DNA of 6,864 nt from contig JAGBXH010000214.1 of the NCBI GenBank assembly GCA_017629395.1, forward strand, positions 1 through 6,864. Direction: 5' to 3'. Position 1 is the stretch's first letter; each line of letters begins with the position of its first letter. The DNA is from Clostridia bacterium (lineage in GTDB: Bacteria > Bacillota > Clostridia > Oscillospirales > CAG-272). The position numbers and the translations under genes were made by a program. The notes beneath the pieces are model-generated. The model was not told the DNA's origin. It was given only the letters and a program-made list of their open reading frames with translations, and did no database searches. Below are positions 1 through 6,693 of the stretch, in pieces.

Positions 1-1199
1 CCCTTCTCTGCCGCAGCCTGCGCGCTTGCCTTGGTTGCCTTATACTCTGCTTCAACCTCGGCACGGGACTTATTTTGCGTGATCTCGTCGTTATAAAGGA
101 ATGCAACTGCTGCTGCGGGATCCATTGCGCTGATGCAAGATTCGGGCAGAGCCAGCGTCAGGTCAGCACCCTGTGCGCGGCTGCCAAGCAGCGTAAACGC
201 CGCACCGTAAGCATTACCGGTCACAACAGTTACCTTTGCACACGTTGCATTTGCGTAAGCACCGGAAAGTGCCCCGTACGCCTTGACACCGCAAGAGGTG
301 CACTTGGGCGCGATACCCTCGGAGTCAACCAGGGTGACGACCGGAATATGCAGGCTGTCGCAAAGCGAGATCAGGCTTGCCGCACGGCGTGCGCCCTTGT
401 GCGTCAGCTTGCCGCCATTTTGTGCACGGTCGGTTGCCACAACGCCAACGGTTACACCGCCAACGGTTGCAAGGGCAATCAGCATACCGTCCTTTTTCTG
501 CTCGCCAAGCACCAGTACGTTGCCTGCATCACAAATATCGTCCAGCAGTGCGCGGGTATCCTGCACGTCGGCAAGGATTGCACGCTCAGCGGGGTCTGCG
601 ACCTGCATGATCGCGCAATCCTTATTATTCGAAGGCAGAAGCTCAATCAGCTTTCTTGCTGCGGCGAATGCCTCGTCCTCACTCTTGCAAATCAGATCTG
701 CATCAAGTGCTTCATCCTTTTCTGCGGTCAGGTAGACCTTTGCGGTGTCGGCTGCGATCTTAAGATCAAACATGCCTGCCGCTACTGCGCAAAGACCCGT
801 GCAGCTACCCGAGATCACGCTGATCTGCGGAATCACACCGGATGCCGCGCTGACAGTAGCCAGCAGCTCGCCGTATGCGGACAACACTGCGCTACCCTCG
901 GGTACGAGTGCACCTGCGCTGTCAAACACACCGATCACGGGTGCGCCTGCACTCATTGCCATTTTGTAAAGCGCGGTGATCTTTTTCGCGCCGGTTGCAT
1001 CAAACGCGCCCTTCATGCGGTCACCGTCCTGCACGAAAGCGAATGCCAGCTTGCCGTCCACAGAGCCGTAGCCGCAAATCACGCCCTCGTACTCCTCGGC
1101 ACAGCCCGCACGCTTGATGTACGCGCCCGTTTCCACAAACGTGCCCGCATCAAACAAAAGCGCGATCTTCTGATTGCCTTTGGTTTGCGTTCTTTCCAT
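1..1199 (-). CDS. Biotin-dependent carboxyltransferase subunit (acyl-CoA carboxylase beta / decarboxylase alpha type), 3' end cut by window edge
   Basis: Read on the minus strand from ATG at 1199, the frame stays open for 399 complete codons to the left edge, so the C-terminus is missing. The start has GGAGG (1208-1212) 8 bases upstream. The protein has both crotonase-like halves of the carboxyltransferase fold. The N-half shows GVFDSAGA (90-97), then SGVIPQISVISG (120-131) and SGSCTG (130-135), matching the DSGGAR and SGPCAGG oxyanion-hole regions. The C-half shows VGVVATDRAQNGG (251-263), CDSLHIPVVTLVDSEG (280-295) and GNAYGAAF (328-335). This family moves CO2 between carboxybiotin and an acyl-CoA or 2-oxoacid. 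Members include propionyl-CoA carboxylase beta, methylmalonyl-CoA decarboxylase alpha and glutaconyl-CoA decarboxylase alpha. The N-terminus lacks the roughly 40-residue leader of typical PccB proteins. The substrate cannot be decided from this sequence. Biotin carrier and membrane subunits, if present, would lie left of the window. Confidence 0.9.
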   Translation of the reverse strand, partial: MERTQTKGNQKIALLFDAGTFVETGAYIKRAGCAEEYEGVICGYGSVDGKLAFAFVQDGDRMKGAFDATGAKKITALYKMAMSAGAPVIGVFDSAGALVPEGSAVLSAYGELLATVSAASGVIPQISVISGSCTGLCAVAAGMFDLKIAADTAKVYLTAEKDEALDADLICKSEDEAFAAARKLIELLPSNNKDCAIMQVADPAERAILADVQDTRALLDDICDAGNVLVLGEQKKDGMLIALATVGGVTVGVVATDRAQNGGKLTHKGARRAASLISLCDSLHIPVVTLVDSEGIAPKCTSCGVKAYGALSGAYANATCAKVTVVTGNAYGAAFTLLGSRAQGADLTLALPESCISAMDPAAAVAFLYNDEITQNKSRAEVEAEYKATKASAQAAAEK

Positions 1200-1207
1200 T
1201 CAGAAGT

Positions 1208-1212
1208 CCTCC
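1208..1212 (-). promoter_or_regulatory. Ribosome binding site of the carboxyltransferase gene
   Basis: Minus-strand GGAGG lies 8 bases before the ATG at 1199. It fixes the short N-terminus, because no in-frame upstream start has a comparable site. Confidence 0.8.
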
Positions 1213-1282
1213 AAGTTGCCTAAATTTACGCGAAAATCGGCTTGAAATTGCATCAAAACCCATTCTCCGCCAGTTTAATTCT

Positions 1283-1311
1283 ATAATAACATAATATGAA
1301 TATTTTGTCAA
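1283..1311 (-). promoter_or_regulatory. Sigma-A promoter of the carboxyltransferase gene
   Basis: On the minus strand a consensus -35 TTGACA (1306-1311) is separated by exactly 17 bases from -10 TATTAT (1283-1288), which is preceded by an extended -10 TG. Transcription would start near 1276 and leave a leader of about 75 bases. The promoter sits just downstream of the terminator at 1331-1365, so the carboxyltransferase gene starts a separate transcription unit. Confidence 0.8.
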
Positions 1312-1330
1312 GAAAAATCTTGCCGAAAGC

Positions 1331-1365
1331 AAAAAAAACGTTGCGCCCTTGGGAAGGACGCAACG
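1331..1365 (-). terminator. Rho-independent terminator after the HPr-kinase-like gene
   Basis: The arms 1359-1365 and 1339-1345 (CGTTGCG/CGCAACG) pair perfectly. After one C/A mismatch, 1354-1357 pairs with 1347-1350, closing a three-base loop. On the minus strand the stem is followed at once by eight U (plus-strand A run, 1331-1338). It lies 15 bases after the stop codon at 1380-1382. The stem and U-run together make a textbook intrinsic terminator. Confidence 0.92.
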
Positions 1366-1379
1366 CCTATACATTCTCT

Positions 1380-2084
1380 TTATTTATACAGTTCCCTGAC
1401 CACGGTATCCACAGCCGTTGTGCTCATATTGCACTTCAGCACGTACGCGGGCACGTGCTCAACCGTATGGTGGAGCAGCTCCACAAACTGATCTGCCGTA
1501 TCACGGTTAGCGGGCGGCAAAATCTGCTCGCTGAGTCTGTGTGTAAATTCCTCTTTTCCGATAGTTGCAATCTCGTTTGCCTTGGCTTGCTCCAAGAATA
1601 CCACGGCATCAAGCGCAGCCGAGGTGTTGGTCTGCCAGCCCTCCTTGCCGCACCAGGGAGTACCGTGGGCGATCAGTTTGCCGTCACGCAAAGCCAGCAA
1701 GGGCTTATCACCGTTGATCACGGTCACGTCCTTGCCGAATTTATCCTTCCAAAGGCCTATATGCGTGCTCTTGCCCGTTCCTCTCTTGCCCGAAAACGCA
1801 ATACACTTTCCCTTATAGGTAATGACCGCAGAGTGGAACAGATACGCATCATACTCTGCCATTTTGCGGCAAAGCTGACGGTTGATCAGATAGCTTTCCG
1901 CCATGGGAGCGGTCAGATTCCAGGTCGCGCCCGAAAGCATGCGGTGTACCTCGTCGCTTGTGATCTGCACGCGAAAGGCGGGGGTACACTCCTCTTTTAC
2001 AATATAGTCACGGCAAACGTCCTCGACAAAGCCGTAGCGGTTGTCGATCTCAATACAAACGTCTGCCACCTTGATACAAAACAT
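1380..2084 (-). CDS. HPr kinase C-terminal-like P-loop protein, orphan
   Basis: A 234-residue protein starting at ATG 2084 with AAAGGAG (2091-2097) six bases upstream. The centre matches the HPr kinase/phosphorylase C-terminal fold: FHSA around H84, a Walker A loop at 99-107 (G-K-R-G-T-G-K-S-T) followed by H108, a Walker-B-like INGD (123-126), and GTPWCGKEG (141-149), which fits the conserved GTPW segment of HprK-like ATPases. The N-terminal 80 residues have no recognisable domain and are not the HprK regulatory domain, so this is not canonical HprK, which is about 310 residues. In other bacteria such short homologues accompany peptide-modification (PqqD/lasso-type) cassettes or stand alone. 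No precursor peptide, radical SAM or PqqD gene is visible here. ATP binding is well supported; the phosphorylated target is unknown. It is probably transcribed through from the membrane-protein gene upstream and ends at a strong terminator. Confidence 0.85.
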   Translation of the reverse strand: MFCIKVADVCIEIDNRYGFVEDVCRDYIVKEECTPAFRVQITSDEVHRMLSGATWNLTAPMAESYLINRQLCRKMAEYDAYLFHSAVITYKGKCIAFSGKRGTGKSTHIGLWKDKFGKDVTVINGDKPLLALRDGKLIAHGTPWCGKEGWQTNTSAALDAVVFLEQAKANEIATIGKEEFTHRLSEQILPPANRDTADQFVELLHHTVEHVPAYVLKCNMSTTAVDTVVRELYK

Positions 2085-2090
2085 AGTAGT

Positions 2091-2097
2091 CTCCTTT
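2091..2097 (-). promoter_or_regulatory. Ribosome binding site of the HPr-kinase-like gene
   Basis: Minus-strand AAAGGAG with a six-base spacer to ATG 2084 supports this start. Confidence 0.75.
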
Positions 2098-2110
2098 CAA
2101 AAAAGGCTGA

Positions 2111-2137
2111 AAGCAAAAGGCGGGAAATCTCCCGCCT
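2111..2137 (-). terminator. Terminator-like hairpin between the two-TM gene and the kinase-like gene
   Basis: A perfect 8-bp stem (2118-2125 with 2130-2137, AGGCGGGA/TCCCGCCT) closes a four-base loop. On the minus strand it is followed by an interrupted U-tract (TTT, GC, TT). It lies 5 bases after the stop codon of the two-TM protein and 20 bases before the ribosome binding site of the next gene. It could be a leaky terminator or a 3'-end stabiliser. I see no convincing promoter between it and the kinase-like gene. Confidence 0.65.
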
Positions 2138-2142
2138 CTCGA

Positions 2143-2814
2143 TCATTCCATATACAGGCTGTCAACGTGTGCTTGTACATACTTGAGCATTTGCTTTTGC
2201 ATGTAGGCACGGTTGTCCATAAAGAAGCGGCTGATCTTTTCAATGTTGGCTGCGTGATGCTCGCGCAGGAAAACAAGCGTTGCTCCCAGTTGTGCATCGT
2301 CGTTATCACTCAAAGCATCGCAGATTGAAGAAACAATCGCAACGTCCGCCCTTGCAAACAAGCTCCAGTATTCGGGGCTGTTATGCTCGGTCAGATCATA
2401 GATCATCTTATACGCCATCAAGGGGCGATACACGTCGTTTTTTCCAAAGCGTACGTCTTCGCTTCCCACAATGTTGGCACTCCATACCTGACGCTCGGAG
2501 GAAGCCATGCGGGACATAAAGTAACTCATGCGCTTGTTAACCATGTCAAAGGTCAGCTCGGAAATGCGAATATTCTTGCCGCTGGTCTTATCGTAAAGGA
2601 AGAAATGCTTGGTCACCGTGGTGGTGAGCATTGCAAGATACATCACAAGTCCGCCAAGAGCTAAGAACAGTACAGCGGCAATGACCAGCATGACTTTGAT
2701 CAATCCTTCGCTTGCTCCTGCAAACGCACATACCGTGATGACAACGGCTACAAGCAAACAAACGACGCCTGCAACAAGCAGGATCGTGGGTAAATACTTC
2801 TTCAAAGACTCCAT
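2143..2814 (-). CDS. Unknown protein with two N-terminal transmembrane segments and a cytoplasmic helical domain
   Basis: A 223-residue protein that I do not recognise. The chosen start is ATG 2814, with AGAGGA (2822-2827) seven bases upstream. An in-frame ATG at 2883 falls at the predicted transcription start and has no ribosome binding site, so it is unlikely. Residues about 8-32 and 39-63 are strongly hydrophobic and predicted to form a helical hairpin. Lysines at 5-6 and K69/H70 flank it, which by the positive-inside rule puts both ends in the cytoplasm. The remaining 150 residues are soluble, charged and probably mostly helical, with no catalytic motif I can name. No signal peptide cleavage site is apparent. 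It is the first gene after its own promoter, and the kinase-like gene follows 58 bases later, so a functional link is possible but unproven. Confidence 0.8.
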   Translation of the reverse strand: MESLKKYLPTILLVAGVVCLLVAVVITVCAFAGASEGLIKVMLVIAAVLFLALGGLVMYLAMLTTTVTKHFFLYDKTSGKNIRISELTFDMVNKRMSYFMSRMASSERQVWSANIVGSEDVRFGKNDVYRPLMAYKMIYDLTEHNSPEYWSLFARADVAIVSSICDALSDNDDAQLGATLVFLREHHAANIEKISRFFMDNRAYMQKQMLKYVQAHVDSLYME

Positions 2815-2821
2815 TTTCAGT

Positions 2822-2827
2822 TCCTCT
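2822..2827 (-). promoter_or_regulatory. Ribosome binding site deciding the start of the two-TM protein
   Basis: Minus-strand AGAGGA with a seven-base spacer to ATG 2814. It removes 23 residues from the longest possible reading frame and places the first transmembrane helix right after a short MESLKK leader. Confidence 0.7.
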
Positions 2828-2889
2828 TTTCCCTGGGAGATAGGTCTATAGCAATGCAGCACGGATGCTACATATATCGACACAGCATG

Positions 2890-2918
2890 ATTATATCACA
2901 ACATATGCTTTTTTGCAA
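2890..2918 (-). promoter_or_regulatory. Sigma-A promoter of the two-TM protein gene
   Basis: On the minus strand, -35 TTGCAA (2913-2918), a 17-base spacer and perfect -10 TATAAT (2890-2895) with an extended -10 TG. The predicted start is near 2883, giving a leader of about 70 bases. The 15 bases around the -10 box are identical to those of the hydratase promoter. Confidence 0.8.
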
Positions 2919-3121
2919 GAGATTTTTCAAATTTTTCTCACGCTTATCCAAAAGTCAGTACAAGATACGTCCGACGCTTGTGCGCGCAGATATTATGATT
3001 GCCCTGACAAAGCCGCCCCTTAGCTCGTCATTTCGCTTTAACGGGCTGATCACAATGCAAATAATGGTGCGTGCAAGCTTCGATGCTATGATTATTTTCT
3101 TTCCAATTTTGCAAGTTCCTC

Positions 3122-3150
3122 TTGACCTTTCTTGCATTTTGTGATATAAT
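3122..3150 (+). promoter_or_regulatory. Sigma-A promoter of the hydratase-icd operon
   Basis: -35 TTGACC (3122-3127), a 17-base spacer, and perfect -10 TATAAT (3145-3150) preceded by the extended -10 TG at 3142-3143. The predicted start is near 3157, giving a leader of only about 27 bases. This is too short for a riboswitch, so control, if any, would act at transcription initiation. Confidence 0.85.
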
Positions 3151-3170
3151 CATAATAATTCATTTTTCAC

Positions 3171-3175
3171 GGAGG
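3171..3175 (+). promoter_or_regulatory. Ribosome binding site of the hydratase gene
   Basis: GGAGG with an eight-base spacer to ATG 3184. Confidence 0.8.
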
Positions 3176-3183
3176 CTCCCTTT

Positions 3184-5439
3184 ATGAAAGCAGTAGCTCT
3201 GTACGAGTCCGGCGTGTTTTTGTGCAACGGCGCACCCTGCCCCGGCAACTGTGACCGCGATGCAAGCTCCGCTCGCAAAAAGACGATAGCCGCAAGCATC
3301 CTTGCAGCGCATAATACCGATACAAACCATGATCAGGACGTCCTGAAAATCCGTTTTGACGCCTTGATTTCTCACGATATTACCTACGTTGGCATCATTC
3401 AGACCGCACGCGCCTCGGGACTGGAAAAGTTCCCCGTCCCTTATGCACTGACCAACTGCCACAACTCGCTTTGCGCGGTGGGTGGTACCATCAACGAGGA
3501 CGACCACGTTTTCGGTCTTTCCGCAGCCAAAAAATACGGTGGTATTTACGTACCCGCCAACCAAAGCGTCATTCACTCTTATGCAAGAGAACAGCTTGCA
3601 TTATGCGGAGGCATGATACTGGGCTCGGACTCCCATACCCGCTACGGCGCATTGGGCACCATGGCTGTCGGCGAGGGCGGCCCCGAGCTGGTTAAGCAGT
3701 TACTCTGCAACACCTACGACATTCTCGCCCCCGAAGTGGTGCTGGTATATCTGACGGGCAAGCCCCGCCGCGGCATCGGTCCGCATGACGTCGCCCTTGC
3801 GCTGGTGGGCGCAGCCTTCCCCGGTGGCTTTGTCAAGAACAGAATTCTGGAATTTGTCGGCCCCGGTGTGGCAAACCTCTCCATGGATTTCCGTAACGGC
3901 ATCGATGTCATGACCACCGAGACCACTTGCCTTTCCTCGATCTGGACGACCGACGAGGTAACCAAGGCATTTTATGAAACGCACGGCAGAGGCGAATATT
4001 ACGCGCCCCTTGCCCCCGAGGACGGGGCATATTACGACCGCATGATCGAAATCAAGCTCGACGAGGTCGAATCCATGATCGCGCTGCCCTTCCACCCCTC
4101 CAACGCATACACCATTCACGAATTCAACGCACGTGCTGCCGAGCTGCTTGCAGGTGTGGAAGCCGAGGCAGCCCAGCTGTTCCCCGGTGCACCGCTCTCC
4201 CTGACGGGCAAGGTGGATGCCAACGGCGTGCACGCCGATCAGGGCGTGATCGCGGGTTGTGCGGGCGGTATGTACGAATCCATTTGCGAGGCAGACGCCA
4301 TTTTGAAGACGGGCGACGTAGGCGACGGTGCATTCTCGCTCTCGGTTTACCCCACCAGCATTCCCGTTTCCCTTGAGCTGACGCGCCAAGGCGTGACCGC
4401 ATCGCTTCTGGCACAAGGTGCTATCATCAAGCCCTCGTTCTGCGGCCCTTGCTTCGGTGCGGGCGACGTGCCTGCCAACAACGGGCTTTCCCTGCGCCAC
4501 ACCACGCGCAACTTCCCCAACCGCGAGGGCTCCAAGCCCGGTGAGGGTCAGATCTCCTGCGTGGCGCTCATGGATGCAAGAAGCATTGCGGCAACCGCGG
4601 CAAACGGCGGTGTGATCACGGCTGCAACCGATCTTGATTACGATTTTGCCCCGCTGCCCTATCAGTTTGACGCATCCCCCTACCAAAAGCGCGTTTACAA
4701 CGGCTACGGCAATCCGCAGCCCGATACCGCTTTGGTCATGGGTCCCAATATCACCGATTGGCCCGCACAGTACGCGCTGGCGGACAACCTCCTTGTAGAG
4801 CTGGCGGCTGTCATTCGTGACCCCGTCACCACCACCGACGAGCTGATCCCCTCGGGCGAGACCTCGTCCTACCGCTCCAATCCCCTGCGCTTGGCAGAGT
4901 TTGCTCTCTCCCGCCGCTGCCCCGAGTACGTCGGTCGTTCCAAGGCAGTAGCAGCACAGGAAAAAGACCGCAGAGCAGGCGAGATTTCCGAAAAGCTGCA
5001 CAAGGCTCTCTCTTGCGTAGGCGATGCAGATGCGCTGGCGCAGAACACGCAATTCGGCTCTTGCCTGTTTGCCAACAAGCCCGGTGACGGCTCGGCACGC
5101 GAGCAGGCGGCATCCTGCCAGAAGGTACTGGGCGGATTTGCCAACATTTGCTATGAATTTGCGACCAAGCGTTACAGATCCAACTGCATCAACTGGGGCA
5201 TTCTGCCCTTCACGCTGGACGCCGGCACCCCCTTCCCCTACACCGAGGGTGACTTTGTGTTCGTACCCGACATCAGGGAAAAGCTGATTGCGGGTGCTGA
5301 GCAATTTGACGCTACGGTCATATGCGCGGACGGCACGACAGCACCGCTGACGCTTTACGTCAAGGGCTTGACCGAGAATGAAAAGCAGATCATTCTGGAC
5401 GGCTGCTTGATGAACTATTACGCAAACGGAAACAAATAA
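3184..5439 (+). CDS. Aconitase-superfamily hydratase (YbhJ-like, about 750 residues), probable aconitate hydratase
   Basis: A 751-residue cytosolic Fe-S hydratase, predicted to isomerise citrate to isocitrate. Domains 1-3 occupy roughly residues 1-500 and the swivelling domain 4 lies near 510-751. The three [4Fe-4S] ligands are present: C359 in AGCAGG (replacing the usual GSCTNG) and C420/C423 in FCGPCFG. Also conserved are DSHT (149-152), the arginines of TRNFPNR (R442 and R447, matching mitochondrial R447 and R452), and GDGSARE (634-640). In the last, S637 and R639 match catalytic S642 and R644, but the second serine is alanine. The overall sequence fits the uncharacterised YbhJ-like branch better than classical AcnA or AcnB, which are about 860-900 residues. 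Three cysteines (C14, C19, C23) near the N-terminus are not part of the classical cluster. The icd gene follows 28 bases later, which supports an aconitase role. The activity itself is inferred. Confidence 0.92.
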   Translation: MKAVALYESGVFLCNGAPCPGNCDRDASSARKKTIAASILAAHNTDTNHDQDVLKIRFDALISHDITYVGIIQTARASGLEKFPVPYALTNCHNSLCAVGGTINEDDHVFGLSAAKKYGGIYVPANQSVIHSYAREQLALCGGMILGSDSHTRYGALGTMAVGEGGPELVKQLLCNTYDILAPEVVLVYLTGKPRRGIGPHDVALALVGAAFPGGFVKNRILEFVGPGVANLSMDFRNGIDVMTTETTCLSSIWTTDEVTKAFYETHGRGEYYAPLAPEDGAYYDRMIEIKLDEVESMIALPFHPSNAYTIHEFNARAAELLAGVEAEAAQLFPGAPLSLTGKVDANGVHADQGVIAGCAGGMYESICEADAILKTGDVGDGAFSLSVYPTSIPVSLELTRQGVTASLLAQGAIIKPSFCGPCFGAGDVPANNGLSLRHTTRNFPNREGSKPGEGQISCVALMDARSIAATAANGGVITAATDLDYDFAPLPYQFDASPYQKRVYNGYGNPQPDTALVMGPNITDWPAQYALADNLLVELAAVIRDPVTTTDELIPSGETSSYRSNPLRLAEFALSRRCPEYVGRSKAVAAQEKDRRAGEISEKLHKALSCVGDADALAQNTQFGSCLFANKPGDGSAREQAASCQKVLGGFANICYEFATKRYRSNCINWGILPFTLDAGTPFPYTEGDFVFVPDIREKLIAGAEQFDATVICADGTTAPLTLYVKGLTENEKQIILDGCLMNYYANGNK

Positions 5440-5455
5440 AATAAATACCGATTAC

Positions 5456-5460
5456 GGAGG
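5456..5460 (+). promoter_or_regulatory. Ribosome binding site deciding the icd start
   Basis: GGAGG ends one base before an ATG at 5462, which is too close to be used, and seven bases before the in-frame ATG at 5468. The later ATG is therefore the likely start, removing two residues from the longest frame. Confidence 0.75.
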
Positions 5461-5467
5461 TATGGCA

Positions 5468-6685
5468 ATGAACAAGATCAAAATGACTACGCCGCTTGTC
5501 GAAATGGACGGCGACGAAATGACAAGAGTGCTTTGGCAAATGATCAAGGACGAGCTTCTGCTCCCCTTCGTTGACCTCAACACGGAATATTACGACCTCG
5601 GTCTTGTCGAGCGCGAGCGCACCAAGGATCAGGTCACGTTCGATTCGGCTTATGCAACCAAAAAATACGGCGTGGCGGTCAAGTGCGCTACCATTACCCC
5701 CAACCGCCAGCGCGTAGAGGAATACAACCTTTCCGAGATGTGGAAGTCCCCCAACGGCACCATTCGTGCGATTTTGGACGGCACGGTGTTCCGTGCCCCC
5801 ATTCTCATTGATTCCATTCGCCCCGCGGTACGCAACTGGGAAGCGCCCATTACCATTGCGCGCCACGCGTACGGTGACGTTTACAAAGCAACCGAGTACC
5901 GCGTGCCCACCGAGGGCAAGGCGGAGCTGGTGTTTACCGATAAGGACGGCAACGAGACCTTCCGCGAAACGGTCTACGACTTTGAGTGCCCCGGCGTGCT
6001 GCAAAGCCAGTACAACAAGGACAGCTCCATTCGCTCCTTTGCGCACTCCTGCTTCCAGTACGCTATTGACACCAAGCAGGATTTGTGGTTCTCCACCAAG
6101 GACACCATTTCCAAGCAGTACGACCAGACCTTCAAGCTGATCTTCCAAGAGATCTATGATGCAGATTATAAGGAAAAGTTTGAGGAGCTGGGCATCGAAT
6201 ACTTCTATACCTTGATCGACGACGCGGTTGCGCGCGTGATCCGCTCCAAGGGCGGTTTTATCTGGGCTTGCAAGAACTACGACGGTGACGTTATGAGCGA
6301 CATGGTTTCCACCGCGTTCGGCTCGCTTGCCATGATGACCTCGGTTCTCGTTGCCCCCGACGGTACCACCGAATACGAGGCGGCACACGGCACGGTCACC
6401 CGCCACTATTACCGCTACCTTAAGGGCGAGACCACCTCGACCAACCCCATGGCAACCATTTTTGCTTGGTCGGGTGCTTTGCGCAAGAGAGGTCAGCTGG
6501 ACGGACTTGCCGATCTGGTGGATTTTGCCGATAAGCTGGAGGCTGCTTGCCTGCAGACGCTGAACGACGGCATTATGACCAAGGACTTGGTTGGTCTTGT
6601 CGTTCCCGGCACTCCTGTTACCTCGGTCAACTCGCTGGAATTTTTGAAAGCGATCAGAGAAAGACTGGAAAAGAAGTTGGCTTAA
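5468..6685 (+). CDS. icd: NADP-dependent isocitrate dehydrogenase, eukaryote-like dimeric type
   Basis: A 405-residue cytosolic enzyme that oxidises and decarboxylates isocitrate to 2-oxoglutarate with NADP. It aligns along its whole length with human IDH1, and several active-site residues even keep the same number. Isocitrate-binding residues are T77, S94 in KSPNGT, R100, R109 in TVFR and R132 in ARHAYGD. Catalytic residues are Y139 and K211 (human K212). Metal ligands are D251, D274 and D278, within LIDD and YDGDVMSD. The AAHGTVTRH segment (305-313) holds R312 and H313, matching human R314 and H315, which contact the NADP 2'-phosphate, so NADP rather than NAD is expected. Length is normal and no key residue is missing. 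It is the second gene of an operon with the hydratase, which supplies its substrate. The 2-oxoglutarate and NADPH made would feed glutamate synthesis. Confidence 0.97.
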   Translation: MNKIKMTTPLVEMDGDEMTRVLWQMIKDELLLPFVDLNTEYYDLGLVERERTKDQVTFDSAYATKKYGVAVKCATITPNRQRVEEYNLSEMWKSPNGTIRAILDGTVFRAPILIDSIRPAVRNWEAPITIARHAYGDVYKATEYRVPTEGKAELVFTDKDGNETFRETVYDFECPGVLQSQYNKDSSIRSFAHSCFQYAIDTKQDLWFSTKDTISKQYDQTFKLIFQEIYDADYKEKFEELGIEYFYTLIDDAVARVIRSKGGFIWACKNYDGDVMSDMVSTAFGSLAMMTSVLVAPDGTTEYEAAHGTVTRHYYRYLKGETTSTNPMATIFAWSGALRKRGQLDGLADLVDFADKLEAACLQTLNDGIMTKDLVGLVVPGTPVTSVNSLEFLKAIRERLEKKLA

Positions 6686-6693
6686 AGCCAAAT

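Larger units (their letters stand above)
2815..3183. other. Divergent intergenic region
   Basis: These 369 bases separate the minus-strand two-TM gene from the plus-strand hydratase gene. Each outer edge carries a good promoter (2890-2918 minus, 3122-3150 plus). The roughly 200 bases between the promoters (2919-3121) hold no convincing reading frame, RNA gene or strong hairpin. The open frames crossing it overlap the promoters and lack ribosome binding sites. Any shared regulator site would be expected here, but I cannot name one. Confidence 0.7.

Noticed and set aside
75..1223. A 382-codon plus-strand open frame, rich in cysteine
   Set aside because: It lies in exact register opposite the carboxyltransferase, whose motifs are clear. 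It has no ribosome binding site, and its odd composition is what a complementary frame gives.
2160..2165. A TTGACA on the minus strand that could be a -35 box for the kinase-like gene
   Set aside because: At 16 to 18 bases downstream there is no sequence resembling a -10 box, and the match lies within the coding end of the two-TM gene.
1296..2186. A 296-codon plus-strand open frame
   Set aside because: It is the in-register complement of the HPr-kinase-like gene. It crosses the terminator and the intergenic hairpin and has no recognisable domain.
2973..3082. A loose inverted similarity between a GCTTGTGCGCGCA segment and a TGCGTGCAAGC segment
   Set aside because: The arms differ by insertions and are nearly 90 bases apart, so chance is the simpler explanation.
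2955..3137. A 60-codon minus-strand frame in the divergent intergenic region
   Set aside because: Its start lies inside the hydratase promoter, no ribosome binding site is seen, and the composition does not look protein-like.
2854..3144. A 96-codon plus-strand frame in the divergent intergenic region
   Set aside because: It crosses both promoters and lacks a ribosome binding site.
3151..3183. Possible riboswitch or leader peptide before the hydratase
   Set aside because: The predicted leader is only about 27 bases, too short for either.
3700..5304. A 534-codon minus-strand open frame inside the hydratase gene
   Set aside because: It is the codon-for-codon complement of a conserved enzyme and is explained by absence of TTA, CTA and TCA codons in the sense gene.
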